64,000 bases of DNA, from positions 147,078,237 to 147,142,236 of the forward strand of contig CM070899.1 in assembly GCA_036417435.1 (NCBI GenBank), written 5' to 3'. This document shows positions 1 to 11,501 of the stretch, piece by piece (positions within the stretch are counted from its first letter, which is position 1; every line of letters begins with the position of its first letter). The stretch comes from Inia geoffrensis. Lineage: Eukaryota; Chordata; Mammalia; Artiodactyla; Iniidae. The position numbers and the translations under genes are program-made. The notes beneath the pieces were generated by a model. It did not search any database and was not told the origin of the DNA. It worked only from the letters and a program-made list of their open reading frames with translations.

Positions 1-1119
1 CTTGGGTTTTCTGGCCCCACGTGGCACACTTCCCTCCCTTCCGGGCCCAGGTCCACGCTGAGGCAGCTGGCACTGAGGCTGTGGGAATGGGCTGGGCCCC
101 CCTCCACTCTGGGGGGCTGCTAACAGGGCCTCCCTGGGAAGGATTCAGGTGGAGACTCCCTTTGGAGGGCGTTAAGGGCAGGACGAAGCAGGACTCAAAG
201 ACTGAGACGGTGCCAAAAAGCAGGGCAAACCCCAACAGAGCAGCCACGTTTGCCCTGAGAATGAGGTCAAGTGGTGAACTCTCCAAGGGCAATGCTGAGT
301 GGGCAGCCTGGGGCCCCTGAGCTGACTCTGTCTCGCTCAGCACCAGGATGCCTGCCTGCTGATGCCAACTCCCACCCCGGCCGAGAGCCCGCAACGCACG
401 GACACACCCAAGCGGGTTCCCACCCCCAGACGGCTGCCGGCCCAGGCTCCTCTGAGCAGAGCCAAGAGCAGCAGCACCTGCCAGGAGGGCCGCCTCCCCT
501 GTCTATCCCGCCTCATCCCAGGAGGCGCCCAGACCTGAGCCAGTCTTCCAGGGACAGCCCCGAAGCACCAGGATTCTGGGGTGGGGGGTGGGGGGTGGAG
601 AGTCTCACTGGCCCCAGTTTACAGACAAGGAGGCTGAGGCCCAGACACAGGGAGGGGGCTGCAGAGACTGCGAATCGAGTCTCCACCCAGGCCCATGGGT
701 GCCCAGGGCTGCCCTTCAGCTCCAGGCCAGCAGTGTGGGAGGACAGGCCTGAAAGCCGGAGTCCCTGGATGCTGTGTGCCCCACCTCAGGCTACTCACCT
801 CCACCAGAAATATACCCGGAAGCCAAAGCGTTACCTCAGCCATAACATGTCCAGCATTTCCCCCAAACCTGCTCCTCCCCCAATCTGGGAAATGCCACCA
901 ACACGCTCCTTGGTGCTCACATCCCATCATCCCAACAACCAGGCCACCACATGTCCTGTGGCTGTGCCTCCTACACGAGCCCTGGGCCTGACCCTCCCCC
1001 CCACCCCTGTCTCTCCCCTGGACTAACAGAAACGCCCCTCACCAGCCTCTGCTTCTGCTCGTGCCCTCCAGGGTCTGAATTCATCCAGAGACCAGAACCC
1101 TTTAAACAGCATCACCTGG
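1..1119. other. GC-rich non-coding stretch, no gene recognised
   Basis: Several overlapping open frames occur here, the longest about 250 codons, but their translations are proline/serine-rich and low in complexity, and none resembles a known family. A short run at about 612-690 (cagtttacagacaaggaggctg) looks like the 3' part of a MIR read on the minus strand. I see no splice-bounded exon. The stretch could be intronic to the minus-strand gene suggested by the CpG island at 35.2-36.1 kb, but nothing here proves it. Confidence 0.5.
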
Positions 1120-1560
1120 ATCACACCACGCCCAGCTCAAAACTCTCCAGGGCCGTCCCAGCACCCTCAGTAAAATCCCAGGTCCCTACTGTGGCCTCCA
1201 GGTCTCCACTGGCTACCCCTGTGTCCTCACATCCTGCCACGTCCCAAAGAGCTGCCCCTCAGGCTGCACCAGACTTGTCACTGGCCTCAGGACCTTTTCA
1301 CGTGCTGTTCTTCTGCCTGGAACGCGCCCCTGCCCACCCCATTTTTCCTGAGTGGCTCACTCTCGCGCCTCCTGAGAGCGGCCACCTTGTTGAGGTCACC
1401 CCCTCCCACACCTCCCCTATTTCTGCCTTCGCAGCACCCGTCACAACTTAGCATCATGCGCTTACCTGCCTCCTGCATCTCTGGCCCCTGAAGGCAGGGG
1501 CCGTGTGTGGTGCTGATGGGACCAGGCACAGAGTGACCACTTGACTGGACTAAATGACGA
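1120..1560 (+). repeat. L2 LINE 3'-end fragment
   Basis: The stretch has the usual order of L2 3'-end phrases: 'ccttttcacgtgctgttctt', 'ctgcctggaacgc', a CT-rich middle, then 'ctgaaggcaggggccgtgtg' and 'caggcacagagtgaccac'. It is old and diverged. The 166-codon open frame across part of it is not a gene. Confidence 0.65.
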
Positions 1561-1872
1561 AGCTAAGACGCATATGGTGCATAAAGCTCACCTCACTAAC
1601 ATCCACTGCGGTGCTCGCCCAGCTGCCCCCCTCCAGGCCCAGAGAAGATGCAGGCTGAGACGGCTGTGGATGCTGCCGAGGTAGGTGTGACGATGGGCGG
1701 GCATGGTGGACATGCAAGCCAGCACGGCCCCCCTCCTGCTTGCCCCAACATCCAGCTGCTCTCAGGAACCACCCTCCTCCACTCCAGGCTGTTTAGACAC
1801 GGGATCCAAGGCAGGGCACCGGGCTGGCCAAAGTGATGCATCCCTGGGCTCCAGCATCCTCCCAGCCATTGT

Positions 1873-2018
1873 GACGGGCCCACACCCAGGATGGGCCCAG
1901 GAGACTCTGACGGGCCCCACACCCAGATGGGCCCAGGAGACTCTGATGGGCCCCACACCCAGGATGGGCCCAGGAGACTCTGATGGGCCCCACACCCAGG
2001 ATGGGCCCAGGAGACTCT
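1873..2018. repeat. Minisatellite, four 36-37 bp units
   Basis: Four head-to-tail copies of a unit begin 'gaygggccc', pass through 'acacccagg' and 'atgggcccaggagactct', and then repeat. Unit lengths are about 36, 36, 37 and 37 bp. The last two copies are identical and the first two differ by one-base indels and a C/T change, as in unequal exchange or slippage. The open frames through it read as repeated peptides and are not believable genes. Confidence 0.9.
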
Positions 2019-2780
2019 AGTCTACGATGTTTACTCAGCTGCAGGGGGTGAGGCCGGCTCTGTTCCTGGGGCTGCTGACAGACTGAATCGAGGCTTGGAG
2101 CAGAAGTGCTGCCCGAGGTGGGAGCTGCACAGAGGAGGAGAGCAGGGCCCTCATGCCTGCTGACCCGAGCCAGTCCGCCCCCTTCCTTTCTGTCACTTGC
2201 CACCAGGAGTCCCAACTAGTAAAAGGATCACTGGGACGTCGGTTCCTGAATCAGGGATCAGGACTGCTGGCCTTAGTAAGGGGTCTTAGCTATGCAAGTC
2301 CTGCCACCCTTTCCACCTCCAGGGGAGGCCACCCTAGACACCAAGAACGTGTTTCATGAGGTGATTTCCAGTGTTCAGTACCAGTTACACACCCAGCCCT
2401 ATGCAGGGGCTGGGGGATCCAAAGAGAGTATATAAGACAAAAGGTTCCCAGTGGCAGGAAGGGTGAGCACCAAAAGTGTGTGTGCAGTCAGGTCTGTCCA
2501 GACTCTTGGAAGCCTGTCTCCATGGCCCCCTGCCTTTGGGGGCCCCCAAAAATCAGACACTCTCAAGCTGTACATATCTCAGGACTATTTTGATGACCTA
2601 AGCGTCATCCTGGGTTTTGATGGATTTAAGGCACATAAATTAACTGCATGACACTGCCATGCTCCTGACGAGCAATTTATTATCCTGCTAAGAGGTACTG
2701 ATCCACCTCCGACAATAGCTCCGCTTCCCCGACTGCAGTCCTTACCTACAGAAAAGAGGTTAAAATGCACCAGATAGAAG
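2019..2780. other. Single-copy-looking non-coding DNA before L1-A
   Basis: No gene is recognised and no long repeat match stands out. The right edge, GCACCAGATAGAAG at 2767-2780, is the left target-site duplication of L1-A; a diverged copy, GCACCAAATAGCAAGG, lies at 18017-18032. Confidence 0.5.
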
Positions 2781-2784
2781 GGAT

Positions 2785-4687
2785 GGGATCAAGATGGCGG
2801 AGGAACAGGCTAGGGAGCTCACCTGCTCCCACAAAAACATTAAAAATACACCTACAAGAGGAACGACGCACACAGAACACCTACTGAACGCCGGCAGAAG
2901 GCCTCAGACTTCCGAAAGGGCAAGAAAACCTCCATGTAACTGCGTAGGACAAAAGGAAAAAGAAAAAGAAAGAAATCGGGATGGGGCTTGTGCCCCAGGG
3001 AGGGAGCTGTGAAGGAGGAAAGATTTCCGCACCTTGAGAAGTCTTCTCACCGGCAGGGAGATGAGCCTGGACGGAGGGGGAGCTTCAGAGCCTCGGAGGA
3101 GAGTGCAGCAACTGGTCTGCGGAAGGCAAAACGGAGAGTAACCTGCAGAGGAGGTCAGCACCGCCACCCTGCGCTCCCCAGCCTGAGACTCTCATCTTTC
3201 AGTGTGGGTGGGGGCTGGGTGCTAAAGCTCAGGCTTCAGAGGTCGGACCCAGGGAGAGGACCAGGGATGGCTGCATGGAGACAGCCTGAAGAGGCTGGAG
3301 TGTGGACACTGAGGGGGTACTTGGAAGAAGCCTGGGCCTGCCAGAGAGGCAAGGTGCCATTATGGGGAGGGGGCATGAGGAGAGGAGTTGGACCACCAAA
3401 AGAGCTTCTTTCCCTGTAAGCGCTCCCAGGCAACAGGACACCGCCTACCAGAGTTCCAGGAGTGGGCGTGAGTCGCTGCTATGAGACACACAAGTGGGTG
3501 CCACGCGCTGCCCCCAGTCTCCCAGGAATACACGGAGAGCAGCTACTACTACGAGACCTGTGAACAGGCACCAAGCACTGCCCCCGCCATCCTGGGAGTG
3601 CACAAGGGCCACTGCACCTGCACACCTCATATTAAGGGGATAACAGCCAGCACACGCTGAAGAAAGAGACAGCAAGCATCCAAACTAAAGGAAGCCCCTC
3701 TCTTGTGGAAAACATGGTGGAGTAGAAGGACTTGAGCCTACCTCCTCTCATGAAAACACCAAAATCACAACTAACTGCTGAACAGCCATCAACAAAAAAG
3801 ACAGGGACCTACCAAAAAAAAAGATATTTTAGATTCAAAGACAAAGAAGGAGCCACAACAAGACTGTAGGAGGGAGGCTTTCACGACATAATCAAATCGC
3901 ATACCCACCAGGTGGGCGACCCACAAATTGGAAAATAATTATATGATAGAGGCTCTCCCACAGGAGTGAGAGTCCTGAGCCCCATGTCGGGTCCCCCAGC
4001 CTGAGGGTCTGATATCAGGAGGAGGAACCCCCAGAGCATTTGGCTTTGAAGGCCAGTGGGGCTTGAGTGCAGGAAGTCCACAGGACTGGGGCAAACAGGG
4101 ACTCCACTCTTAGAGGGCGCACACAAGATTTCATGTACACTGGGGCCCAGCCCAAAGCAGTAACTCCATAGAAGCCAAGGCTGGGCCCACCTATGAGTCT
4201 GGGAGGGTGTCCTGGGGAGGCAGGGGTAGGCTGTGGCTGACTGAGGAGGGAGCAAGGACACTGGTGGCGGAGGCCCCAGAGAATATTGATCAGCATTACC
4301 TCTTCTGGAGGTCACTATTTTGGCATCAAGACCTGGCCCTACCAAACAGCCTGCAGGCTCCAGTGCTGGAATGCCTCAGGCCAAACAAACAGCAGGATAG
4401 GAACGGCCACACCCAACAGCAGACAGGCTGCCTAAAGCTATTCGGAGCTCACAGCCACCTCTAACCACACCACTTAACATGGCCCTGCTGACTACAGGGA
4501 CAAGACCCAGCTGAACCCACCAGTGGGCAGGCACCAGTCCCTACCACCAGGAAGCCTGCACAAACACCAGGACCAACTTCACCCACCAAGAGGCAGACAC
4601 CAGAAGCAAGAGGAGCTATGATCCTGCAGCCAGCAGAAAGGAAACCACAAACACAGAAAGTTAGACAAAATGAGATGGTAGATAAAT
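2785..4687 (+). promoter_or_regulatory. L1-A 5'UTR made of two start modules
   Basis: The first module begins with CAAGATGGCGG (2790-2800), the YY1-type motif found at the start of many mammalian L1 5'UTRs, and runs to about 3708. It is homologous to the start of L1-B at 9411. A second, unrelated module then begins with 'aaaacatggtggagtagaag' (about 3709), which also looks like an L1 5' start, and runs into ORF1. L1-C keeps only sequence like the second part. The tandem arrangement suggests that a new 5'UTR was placed upstream of an old one. Promoter activity is inferred, not shown. Confidence 0.65.
2790..2800 (+). promoter_or_regulatory. YY1-like site at L1-A start
   Basis: CAAGATGGCGG matches the YY1 core (AAGATGGCGGC). 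In human L1 the same motif near the 5' end helps set the start of transcription. Here it lies 5-10 bases inside the element edge, the expected place. Confidence 0.55.
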
Positions 4688-5543
4688 ATGTTCCAGACGA
4701 AGGAACAAGACAAAAACCCACAAGAACAACTAAATGAAGTGGAGATAAGCAACCTACCTGAAAGAGAATTTAGAGTAATGATAGTAAGGATGATCCAAGA
4801 CCTTGGAAAAAGAATGGAGGCACGGATTGAGACGATACAAGAGGTGATTAACAAAAAGCTAGAAGATTTAAAGAACAAACAGAAATGAACAATACAATAA
4901 CTGGAATGAAAAATACACTAGAGGAATCAATAGAATGAGGCAGAAGAACGAATGACTGAAAGACAGAATGGTGGAAATCACAGCTGTGGAACAGAATAAA
5001 GAAAAAAAATGAAAAGAAATAAGGTCAGTCTCAGAGACCTCTGGAACACTATTAAACACACAAACATTTGCATTAAGGAGTCCCAGAAGGAAAAGAAAGG
5101 ACGTGAGAAAATATTTGAAGAGATAATAGCTGAAAACTTCCCTAACATGAGAAAGGAAACACTCACTCAAATCCAGGAAGCACAGTCCATTACAAGATAA
5201 ACCCAATGAGGAACATGATGAGACACAAATTAATCAAACTGACAAAAATGAAAGACAAAGGAAGAATATTAAAAGCCACAAGGGAAAAGAAACAAGTAAC
5301 ATACAAGGTAATCCCCATAAGGTTTTCAGCTGATTTTTCAGCAGAAATTCTGCAAGCCTGAAGGGAATGGCACTATATATTTAAACTGATGAAAGGGAAA
5401 AATCTACAACCAAGAATACTCTATCCAGCAAGGCTCTCATTCATATTTGATGGAGAAATCAAAATCTTTACAGACAACCAAAAGCTAAGAGAGCTCAGCA
5501 CCACCAAATCAGCTTTAAAACAAATCCGAAAGAAACTTCTCTA
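4688..5543 (+). pseudogene. L1-A ORF1 (RNA-binding chaperone) remnant
   Basis: ORF1 of L1 encodes the trimeric RNA-binding protein that coats L1 RNA in the cytoplasm. The start codon at 4688 is followed by an N-terminal stretch like that of the other L1 copies here, with LPEREFRVMIVRMIQDLGKR. The frame stops at 4888 after about 66 codons. Homology continues out of frame: the coiled-coil region near 4890-5010, RDLWNTIKHTNICI at about 5030-5070, and the C-terminal part ending near 5540. Several indels break it, so no full protein can be made. Its closest relative in the window is ORF1 of L1-B. Confidence 0.8.
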
Positions 5544-6957
5544 AGTGGAAAATAAATGGCCACAACTACAATGGAATCAAGAAAATTATGAATGGGAAAG
5601 CTCACCAGTAAAGGCAAACATAAAGTAAACATCTACACACAAATATAACATCAAAGCCAGCAATCGTGAGAAGATAAGAATACAAATGCAGGATACTGGA
5701 ATTGCATTGGAAATTAAGAGACCAGCAATTTAAAACAATCTGGTATACATATAGACTGCTATAACAAAACCTCATGGGAACCACAAACCAAAAATCTATA
5801 ATAGAAACACACACAAAAAAGAAAAAGCAATCCAAATACAACACTAAAGATACACATCAAATCATAAGAGAACAAAAGAGGAAGGAAAAATAATGACCTT
5901 CAAAAACAAACCCCAAACAATTAACAAAATGGCAATAAGAACATACATATTGATAATTACCTTAAATGTAAATGGATTAAATGCTCCAACCAAAAGACAT
6001 AGACTGGCTGAATGTATACAAAAACAATACCCATATTTCTGCTGTCTACAAGAGACACACTTCAGATCTAGGGACATGTACAAACAAAGTGAGGGGATGG
6101 AAAAATGTATTCCATGCAAGTGGAAATCAAAAGAAAGCTGGAGTAGCAATACTCATATCAGACAAAATAGAGTTTAAAATAAAGACTGTTACAAGAGACA
6201 AGGAAGGTCACTACATAATGATCAAGGGATCAATCCAAGAAAAAGATATAACAATTGTAAATATATATGCACCCAACATAAGAGCACCTCAATACAAAAG
6301 GCAAATGCTAACAGCCATAAACAGAGAAATTGACAGTAACACAATAAGAGTGGGAGACTTTAACACCTCACTTTCATCATTGGACAGATCATCCAGACAG
6401 AAAATCAATAAGTCAACAGAGGCCTTAAATGACACATTAGGCCAGATGGACTTAACTGATATTTATAAAACACTGCATCCAAAAGCAACAGAATACACTT
6501 TCTTCTCAAGTGCACATGGTACATTCTCCAGGAGAGATCACATCTTGGGTCACAAATCAAGCCTTGGTAAACTTAAGAAAATCAAAATCGTATCAAGCAG
6601 CTTTTCCGACTACAACACTAAGAGATTAGAAGTCAATTAGAGGAAAAAAAAAACTGTAAAAAACACAAACACGTGGAGGCTAAACAATATCTTACTAATC
6701 AATCAATGGATCACTGAAGAAATCAAAGAGGAAATCAAAAAATACCTAGAGACAAACGAAAATGAAAGCATGATGATCCAAAACCTATGGGATGCAGCTA
6801 ACAGTTCTAAGGGGGAAGTTTATAGCAATACAATCTTAACTCAGGAAACAAAAAAAATCTCAAATACACAACCTAAACTTATACCCAAAGCAACAAGAGA
6901 AAGATGAAACAAAACCCAAAGTTGGAAAAAAGGAAAGGTTAAAGATCAGAGCAAAAA

Positions 6958-6992
6958 TACACTTGATCTTAGCCAAAAGGCCAAGAAGCAAT
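6958..6992 (-). ncRNA. U2 snRNA 5'-end fragment (pseudogene) inside L1-A
   Basis: Read on the minus strand, these 35 bases match the first 35 nucleotides of vertebrate U2 snRNA, including the run TTGGCTAAGATCAAGTGTA. There are two differences (ATCG to ATTG, CTCGG to CTTGG), and both are CpG-to-TpG changes expected from methyl-C decay. U2 pairs with the intron branch point in the spliceosome; this piece stops at about nt 35 and cannot work. L1-B and L1-C lack it at the same place, so it was inserted into L1-A. The flanks 'atcagagca' and 'atagagacca' may be a weak duplication. No A-tail is seen. Confidence 0.85.
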
Positions 6993-8152
6993 AGAGACCA
7001 GAAATAAATGAAATAGAGAAGAAAACAATAGAAAAGATCAATGAAACAAAAAGCTGGTTCCTTCAAAAGATAAACCAAATTGATAAACCTTTAGCCAGAC
7101 CCTCTGAGAAAAAAAGGGAGAGGGCTCAAATCAATAAAATTAGAAATGAAAAAGGAGAACTTACAACGGACACCACAGAAATACAAAAGATCATGAGACT
7201 ACTACAAACCACCACATGCTACTACAATGGACAACGTAGAAGAAATGGACAAATTCTTAGAAAGGTACAATCTTCAAAAACTGAACCAGGAAGAAATAGA
7301 AAATATGAACAGACCACAAGTAATGAAATTGAAACAGTGATTTTAAAACTACCAACAAACAGAAGTCCAGGACCAGACAGCTTCACAGGTGAATTCTATC
7401 AAACATTTAGAGAAGAGCTAACACCCATACTTCCCAAACTCTTCCAAAAAATTGCAGAGGAAGGAACACTCCCAAACTCATTCTACAAGGCTACCCATCA
7501 CCCTGATATCAAAACCAGAGATACTACAAAAAAAGAAAATTACAGACCAATATCACTGATGAATATAGATGCAAAAATCCTCAACAAAATACTAGCAAAT
7601 AAAATCCAACAACACATTAAAAGGATCATACACCATGATCAAATGGGATTTATCCCTGGGATGCAAGGATTCTTCGATATCCACAAATCAATCAGTATGA
7701 TATACCACATTAACAAACTGAAGAATAAAAACCATGTGATCATCTCAATAGATGGAGAAAAAGCTTTTGACAAAATTCAGTACCCATTTATGATAAAAAG
7801 TCTCCAGAAAGTGGGCACAGAGGGAACTTACCTCAACATAATAAAGGCCATATATGGCAAACTCACAGCTAACATCATTCTCAATAGTGAAAAGCTGAAA
7901 GCATTCCCTCTAAGATGAGGAACTAGACAAGATGTCCACTCTCGCCACTTTTATTCAATGTAGTTTTGGAAATCCTAACCACAGCAATCAGAGAAGAAAA
8001 AGAAAAGGAATCCAAAGTGGAAAGAAGAAGTAAAACTGTCACAGTTTGCAGATGACATGATACTATACATAGAAAATCCTAAAGATGCTATGATAAAACT
8101 GCAAGAGCTCATCAATGAATTTGGTAAAGTTGCAGGATAGAAAATTAATACA

Positions 8153-8506
8153 GGACTTCCCTGGTGGCGCACTGGTTCAGAATCCACCTGCCAATGCAGG
8201 GAACACAAGTTCGATCCCTGGTCCAGGAAAATCCCACATGCTGTGGAGCAACTAAGCCTGTGGGCCACAACTACTGAGCCTGCACTCTAGAGTCTGCGAG
8301 CCACAACTACTGAGCCCTCGTGCCACAATTACTGAAGCCCACACGCCTACAGCTCATGCACCATAACAAGAGAAGCCATCACAATAAGAAGCACGTGCAC
8401 TGCTTCACAAACAGCAGCCCCCACTCGCCGCAACTAGAGAAAGCCCACGTGCAGCAACAAAGACCCAATAATAAATAAATAAAATAAATTTATTTTAAAA
8501 AAAAAG
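8153..8506 (+). mobile_element. tRNA-derived SINE (long CHR-type) in L1-A ORF2
   Basis: The tRNA-like head 'ggacttccctggtggcgcac' is followed by a B-box-like 'gttcgatccctggtc', a body rich in 'ccacaactactgag', and an AT-rich tail (ataaataaataaaataaa). An approximate duplication flanks it: AAAATTAATACA (8141-8152) and GAAAATACATA (8506-8516). The same spot is uninterrupted in L1-B (about 14605-14625). Confidence 0.92.
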
Positions 8507-9388
8507 AAAATACATAGAAATCTGTTGCATTTCTATACACTAATAACAAAAGATCCAGAAAGAGAAATTAAGGAAACAATCCCATTTACCATCACATCAA
8601 AAAGAATAAAACACCTAGGAATAAACCTACCTAAGGAGACAAGAGACCTGCCTGTACACTGAAAACAGTAAGACACTAATGAAAGAAATCGAAGATGACA
8701 CAAACACATGGAGAGATACACCATGTTCTTACATTGGAAGAATCAATATTGTCAAAATGACTATACTACCCAAGGCAATCTATAGATTCAATGCAATCCC
8801 TATCAAATTACCAATGGCATTTTTCACAGAGCTAGAACAAATAATTTTCAATTTGTATGGAGACACAAAAGACCCCCAATAGCCAAAGCAATCCTGAGAA
8901 AGAAAAATGGAACTGGAGGAATCAGGCTCCCTGACTTCAGACTATACTAAAAAGCTACAGTCATCAAAACAGTATGGTACTGGCACAAAAACAGAAATAT
9001 AGCTCAATGGAACAGGATACAAAGCCCAGAAATAAGCCCATGCACCTATGGTCAACTAATCTATGACCAAGGAGGCAAGAATATACAATGGAGAGAAGAC
9101 AGCCTCTTCCATAAGTGATGCTGGGAACACCGGACAGCTATGTGTAAAAGAATGAAATTAGAACATTCTCTAATACCATACACAAAATTAAATTCAGAAG
9201 GGATCAAAGACCTAAATGTAAGGCTGGACAATATAAAACTCTTAGAGGAAAACATAGGCAGAACACTCTTTGACATAAATCACAGCAGTACTTTTTGGAT
9301 CCACCTCCTAATGAAAATAAGAACAAAAATAAATAAATGGGATCTAATTAAACGTAAAAGCCTCTACACAGCAAAGAAAACCATAAAT

Positions 9389-9400
9389 AAAATGAAAAGA
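9389..9400 (+). repeat. Left target-site duplication of L1-B
   Basis: AAAATGAAAAGA here is repeated exactly at 16675-16686. The two copies fix the limits of L1-B within L1-A ORF2, and the A-rich left edge agrees with L1 endonuclease cutting at a TTTT/A-like site on the other strand. Confidence 0.9.
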
Positions 9401-11501
9401 CAGGGAACAAGGGGAAGATGGCAGAGGGGTGAGACGCAGAGATCACCTTCCTCCCCACAGATACACCAGAAATATATCTACACGTGGAACAACTCCTACA
9501 CAACACCTACTGAACACTGGCAGAAGACCTCGGACCTCCCAGAAGGCAAGAAACTCCCCATGTACCTGGGTAGGGCAAAAGAAAAAAGAATAAACAGAGA
9601 CAAAAGGATTGGGACGGGACCTGCACCAGTGGGAGGGAGCTGTGAAGGAGGAAAGGTTTCCACACACTAGGAAGCCCCTTCGCGGACGGAGACGGTGGCA
9701 GAGGGGGAAGCTTCTGAGCTGCGGAAGAAAGCACAGCAACAGGGGTGTGGAGGGCAAAGCGGAGAGATTCCCGCACAGGGGATAGGTGCCAACCGGCACT
9801 CACCAGCCCAAGAGGCTGGTCTGCTCACCCGCCAGGGCGGGCGGTGCTGGGAGTTGAGGCTCGGGCTTCAGTCTGAGTGCTGGGAGAGGACTGGGTTTGG
9901 CGGCGTGAACACAGTCTGCAGAAGGTTAGTGCACCACAGCTGGCCGGGAGGGAGTCCAGGGAAAAGTCTTGACCTGCCGAAGAGGCAAGAAACTTTTTCT
10001 TCCCTCTTTGTTTCCTGGTGCGCAAGGAGAGGGGATTAAGAGCACTGCTTAAAGGAGCTCCAGAGTCAGGCGCAAGCCGCAGCTAAAAGCGCCGACCCCA
10101 GAAACGGCATGAGATGCTAAGGCTGCTGCCGCCAACAAGAAGCCTGTGTGTGAGCACAGATCACTATCCACACCCCCCTTCCGGGGAGCCTGTGCAACCC
10201 GCCACTGCCAGGGTCCCGTGATCCAGGGACAACTGCCCCGGGAGAACGCACGGCGCGCCTCAGGCTGCTCCAACGTCACGCCGGCCTCTGCCGCCGCAGA
10301 CTCGCCCGCACTCCGTGCCCCTCCCTCCCCCGGCCTGAGTGAGCCAGACTCGCCGAAGCAGCTGCTCCTTTAACCCCGTCCTGTCTCAGCGAAGAACAGA
10401 CGCCCTCCAGCAACCTCACGCGGAAGTGGGGCCAACTCCAAAGCTGAACCCCGGGAGCTGTGCGAACAAAGAAGAGAAAGGGAAATCTCTCCCAGTAGCC
10501 TCAGAAGCAGCAGATTAAAGCTCCACAATCAACTTGATGAACCCTGCTTCTGTGGAATACCTGAATAGACAATAAAACATCCCAAATTGAGGAGGTGGTC
10601 TTTGAGAGCAAGATTTATGATTTTTTTCCCCTTTTCCTCTTTTTGTGAGTGTGTATGTGTATGCTTCTGTGTGAGATTTTGTCTGTATAGCTTTGCTTCC
10701 ACCATTTGTCCTAGGGTTCTGTTTTGTTTTTGTTTTTCATCTTAATATTTTTTATTTTAATAACTTTATTACATTTTAACTTACTTTATTTTATTTTACA
10801 TTATCTTCTTTTTTTTTCCTCCCTCCCTCCCTCCTCTTTCTTTCTTTTTTTTTTCTTTCTTTTTCTTTCTTTCTTTCCTTTCTTTCTTTCCTTCCTCCCT
10901 CTTTCTTTCTTTCCTTCCTTCCTTCCTTCTTCTACTAATGATTTCTTTCTACTTTTTCTCCCTTTTATTCTGAGACGTGTAAATGAAAGGCTCTTGGTGC
11001 TGCAGCCAGGAGTCAGTGCTGTGCCTCTGAGGTGGGAGAGCCAACTTCAGGACACTGGTCCACAAGAGACCTTCCAGCTCCACATAATATCAAAAAGCAA
11101 AAATCTCCCAGAGATCTCCATCTCAACACCAGCAAGCAGCTTCACTCAACGACCAGCAAGCTATAGTGCTGAACACCCTATGCCAAACAACCAGCAAGAC
11201 AGGAACATAACTCCACCCATTAGCAGAGAGGCTGCCTAAAATCATAGTAAGCCCACAGACACCGCAAAACACACCACCAGATGTTGACCTGCCCATCAGA
11301 AAGACAAGATCCAGCCTCATCCACCAGAAAGCAGTCACTACTCCCCTCCACCAAGAAGCCTACACAACCCACTGAACCAACCTTAGCCACTGGGGACAGA
11401 CACCAAAAACAACGGAATCTACGAACCTGCAGCCTGCAAAAAGGAGACCCCAAACATAGTAAGTTAAGCAAAATGAGAAGACAGAGAAAAACACACAGCA
11501 G
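9401..11501 (+). promoter_or_regulatory. L1-B 5'UTR with pyrimidine tract
   Basis: The region is GC-rich to about 10560 and aligns with the first 5'UTR module of L1-A. It includes the shared phrase 'gggagggagctgtgaaggagg'. A roughly 200-bp T/C-rich tract follows (10722-10940, runs of ttcc and tttct), then a block of 'caccagcaag' and 'accaagaagcctacacaac' phrases leading into ORF1. It should contain the internal Pol II promoter of the element; that is known for L1 as a family and is not shown here. Confidence 0.75.
10722..10940. repeat. Low-complexity T/C tract inside L1-B 5'UTR
   Basis: Almost every base is T or C, with ttct, ttcc and ccct units and long T runs. The purine strand is the minus strand. 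The 171-codon open frame through it (F/L/S/P-rich) is a by-product of the tract. Confidence 0.85.

Larger units (their letters stand above)
5929..9388 (+). pseudogene. L1-A ORF2 (endonuclease/reverse transcriptase), 5' and central part
   Basis: ORF2 supplies the endonuclease and reverse transcriptase for target-primed integration. The start at 5929 opens MAIRTYILIITLNVNGLNAP. The endonuclease keeps NVNGLN, the LQETH glutamate and VGDFNT (about 6347-6364), but it crosses a frameshift near 6080-6110. The reverse transcriptase palm and fingers lie at about 7320-7918 ([29 protein letters not shown]), and the FADD catalytic motif at 8045-8056 is in another frame. A 35-nt antisense U2 snRNA piece interrupts the reading at 6958-6992. 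A SINE (8153-8506) and then L1-B (from 9401) split the rest. The gene is dead. Confidence 0.85.

Noticed and set aside
271..1026. 251-codon open frame at the left end
   Set aside because: Low-complexity P/S/T-rich translation, overlapping frames on both strands, and no homologous look.
1873..2018. CRISPR-like direct repeats
   Set aside because: Units are head-to-tail without unique spacers, and the genome is mammalian; it is a minisatellite.
10724..11239. 171-codon Phe/Leu/Ser-rich frame
   Set aside because: It comes from the T/C tract in the L1-B 5'UTR.
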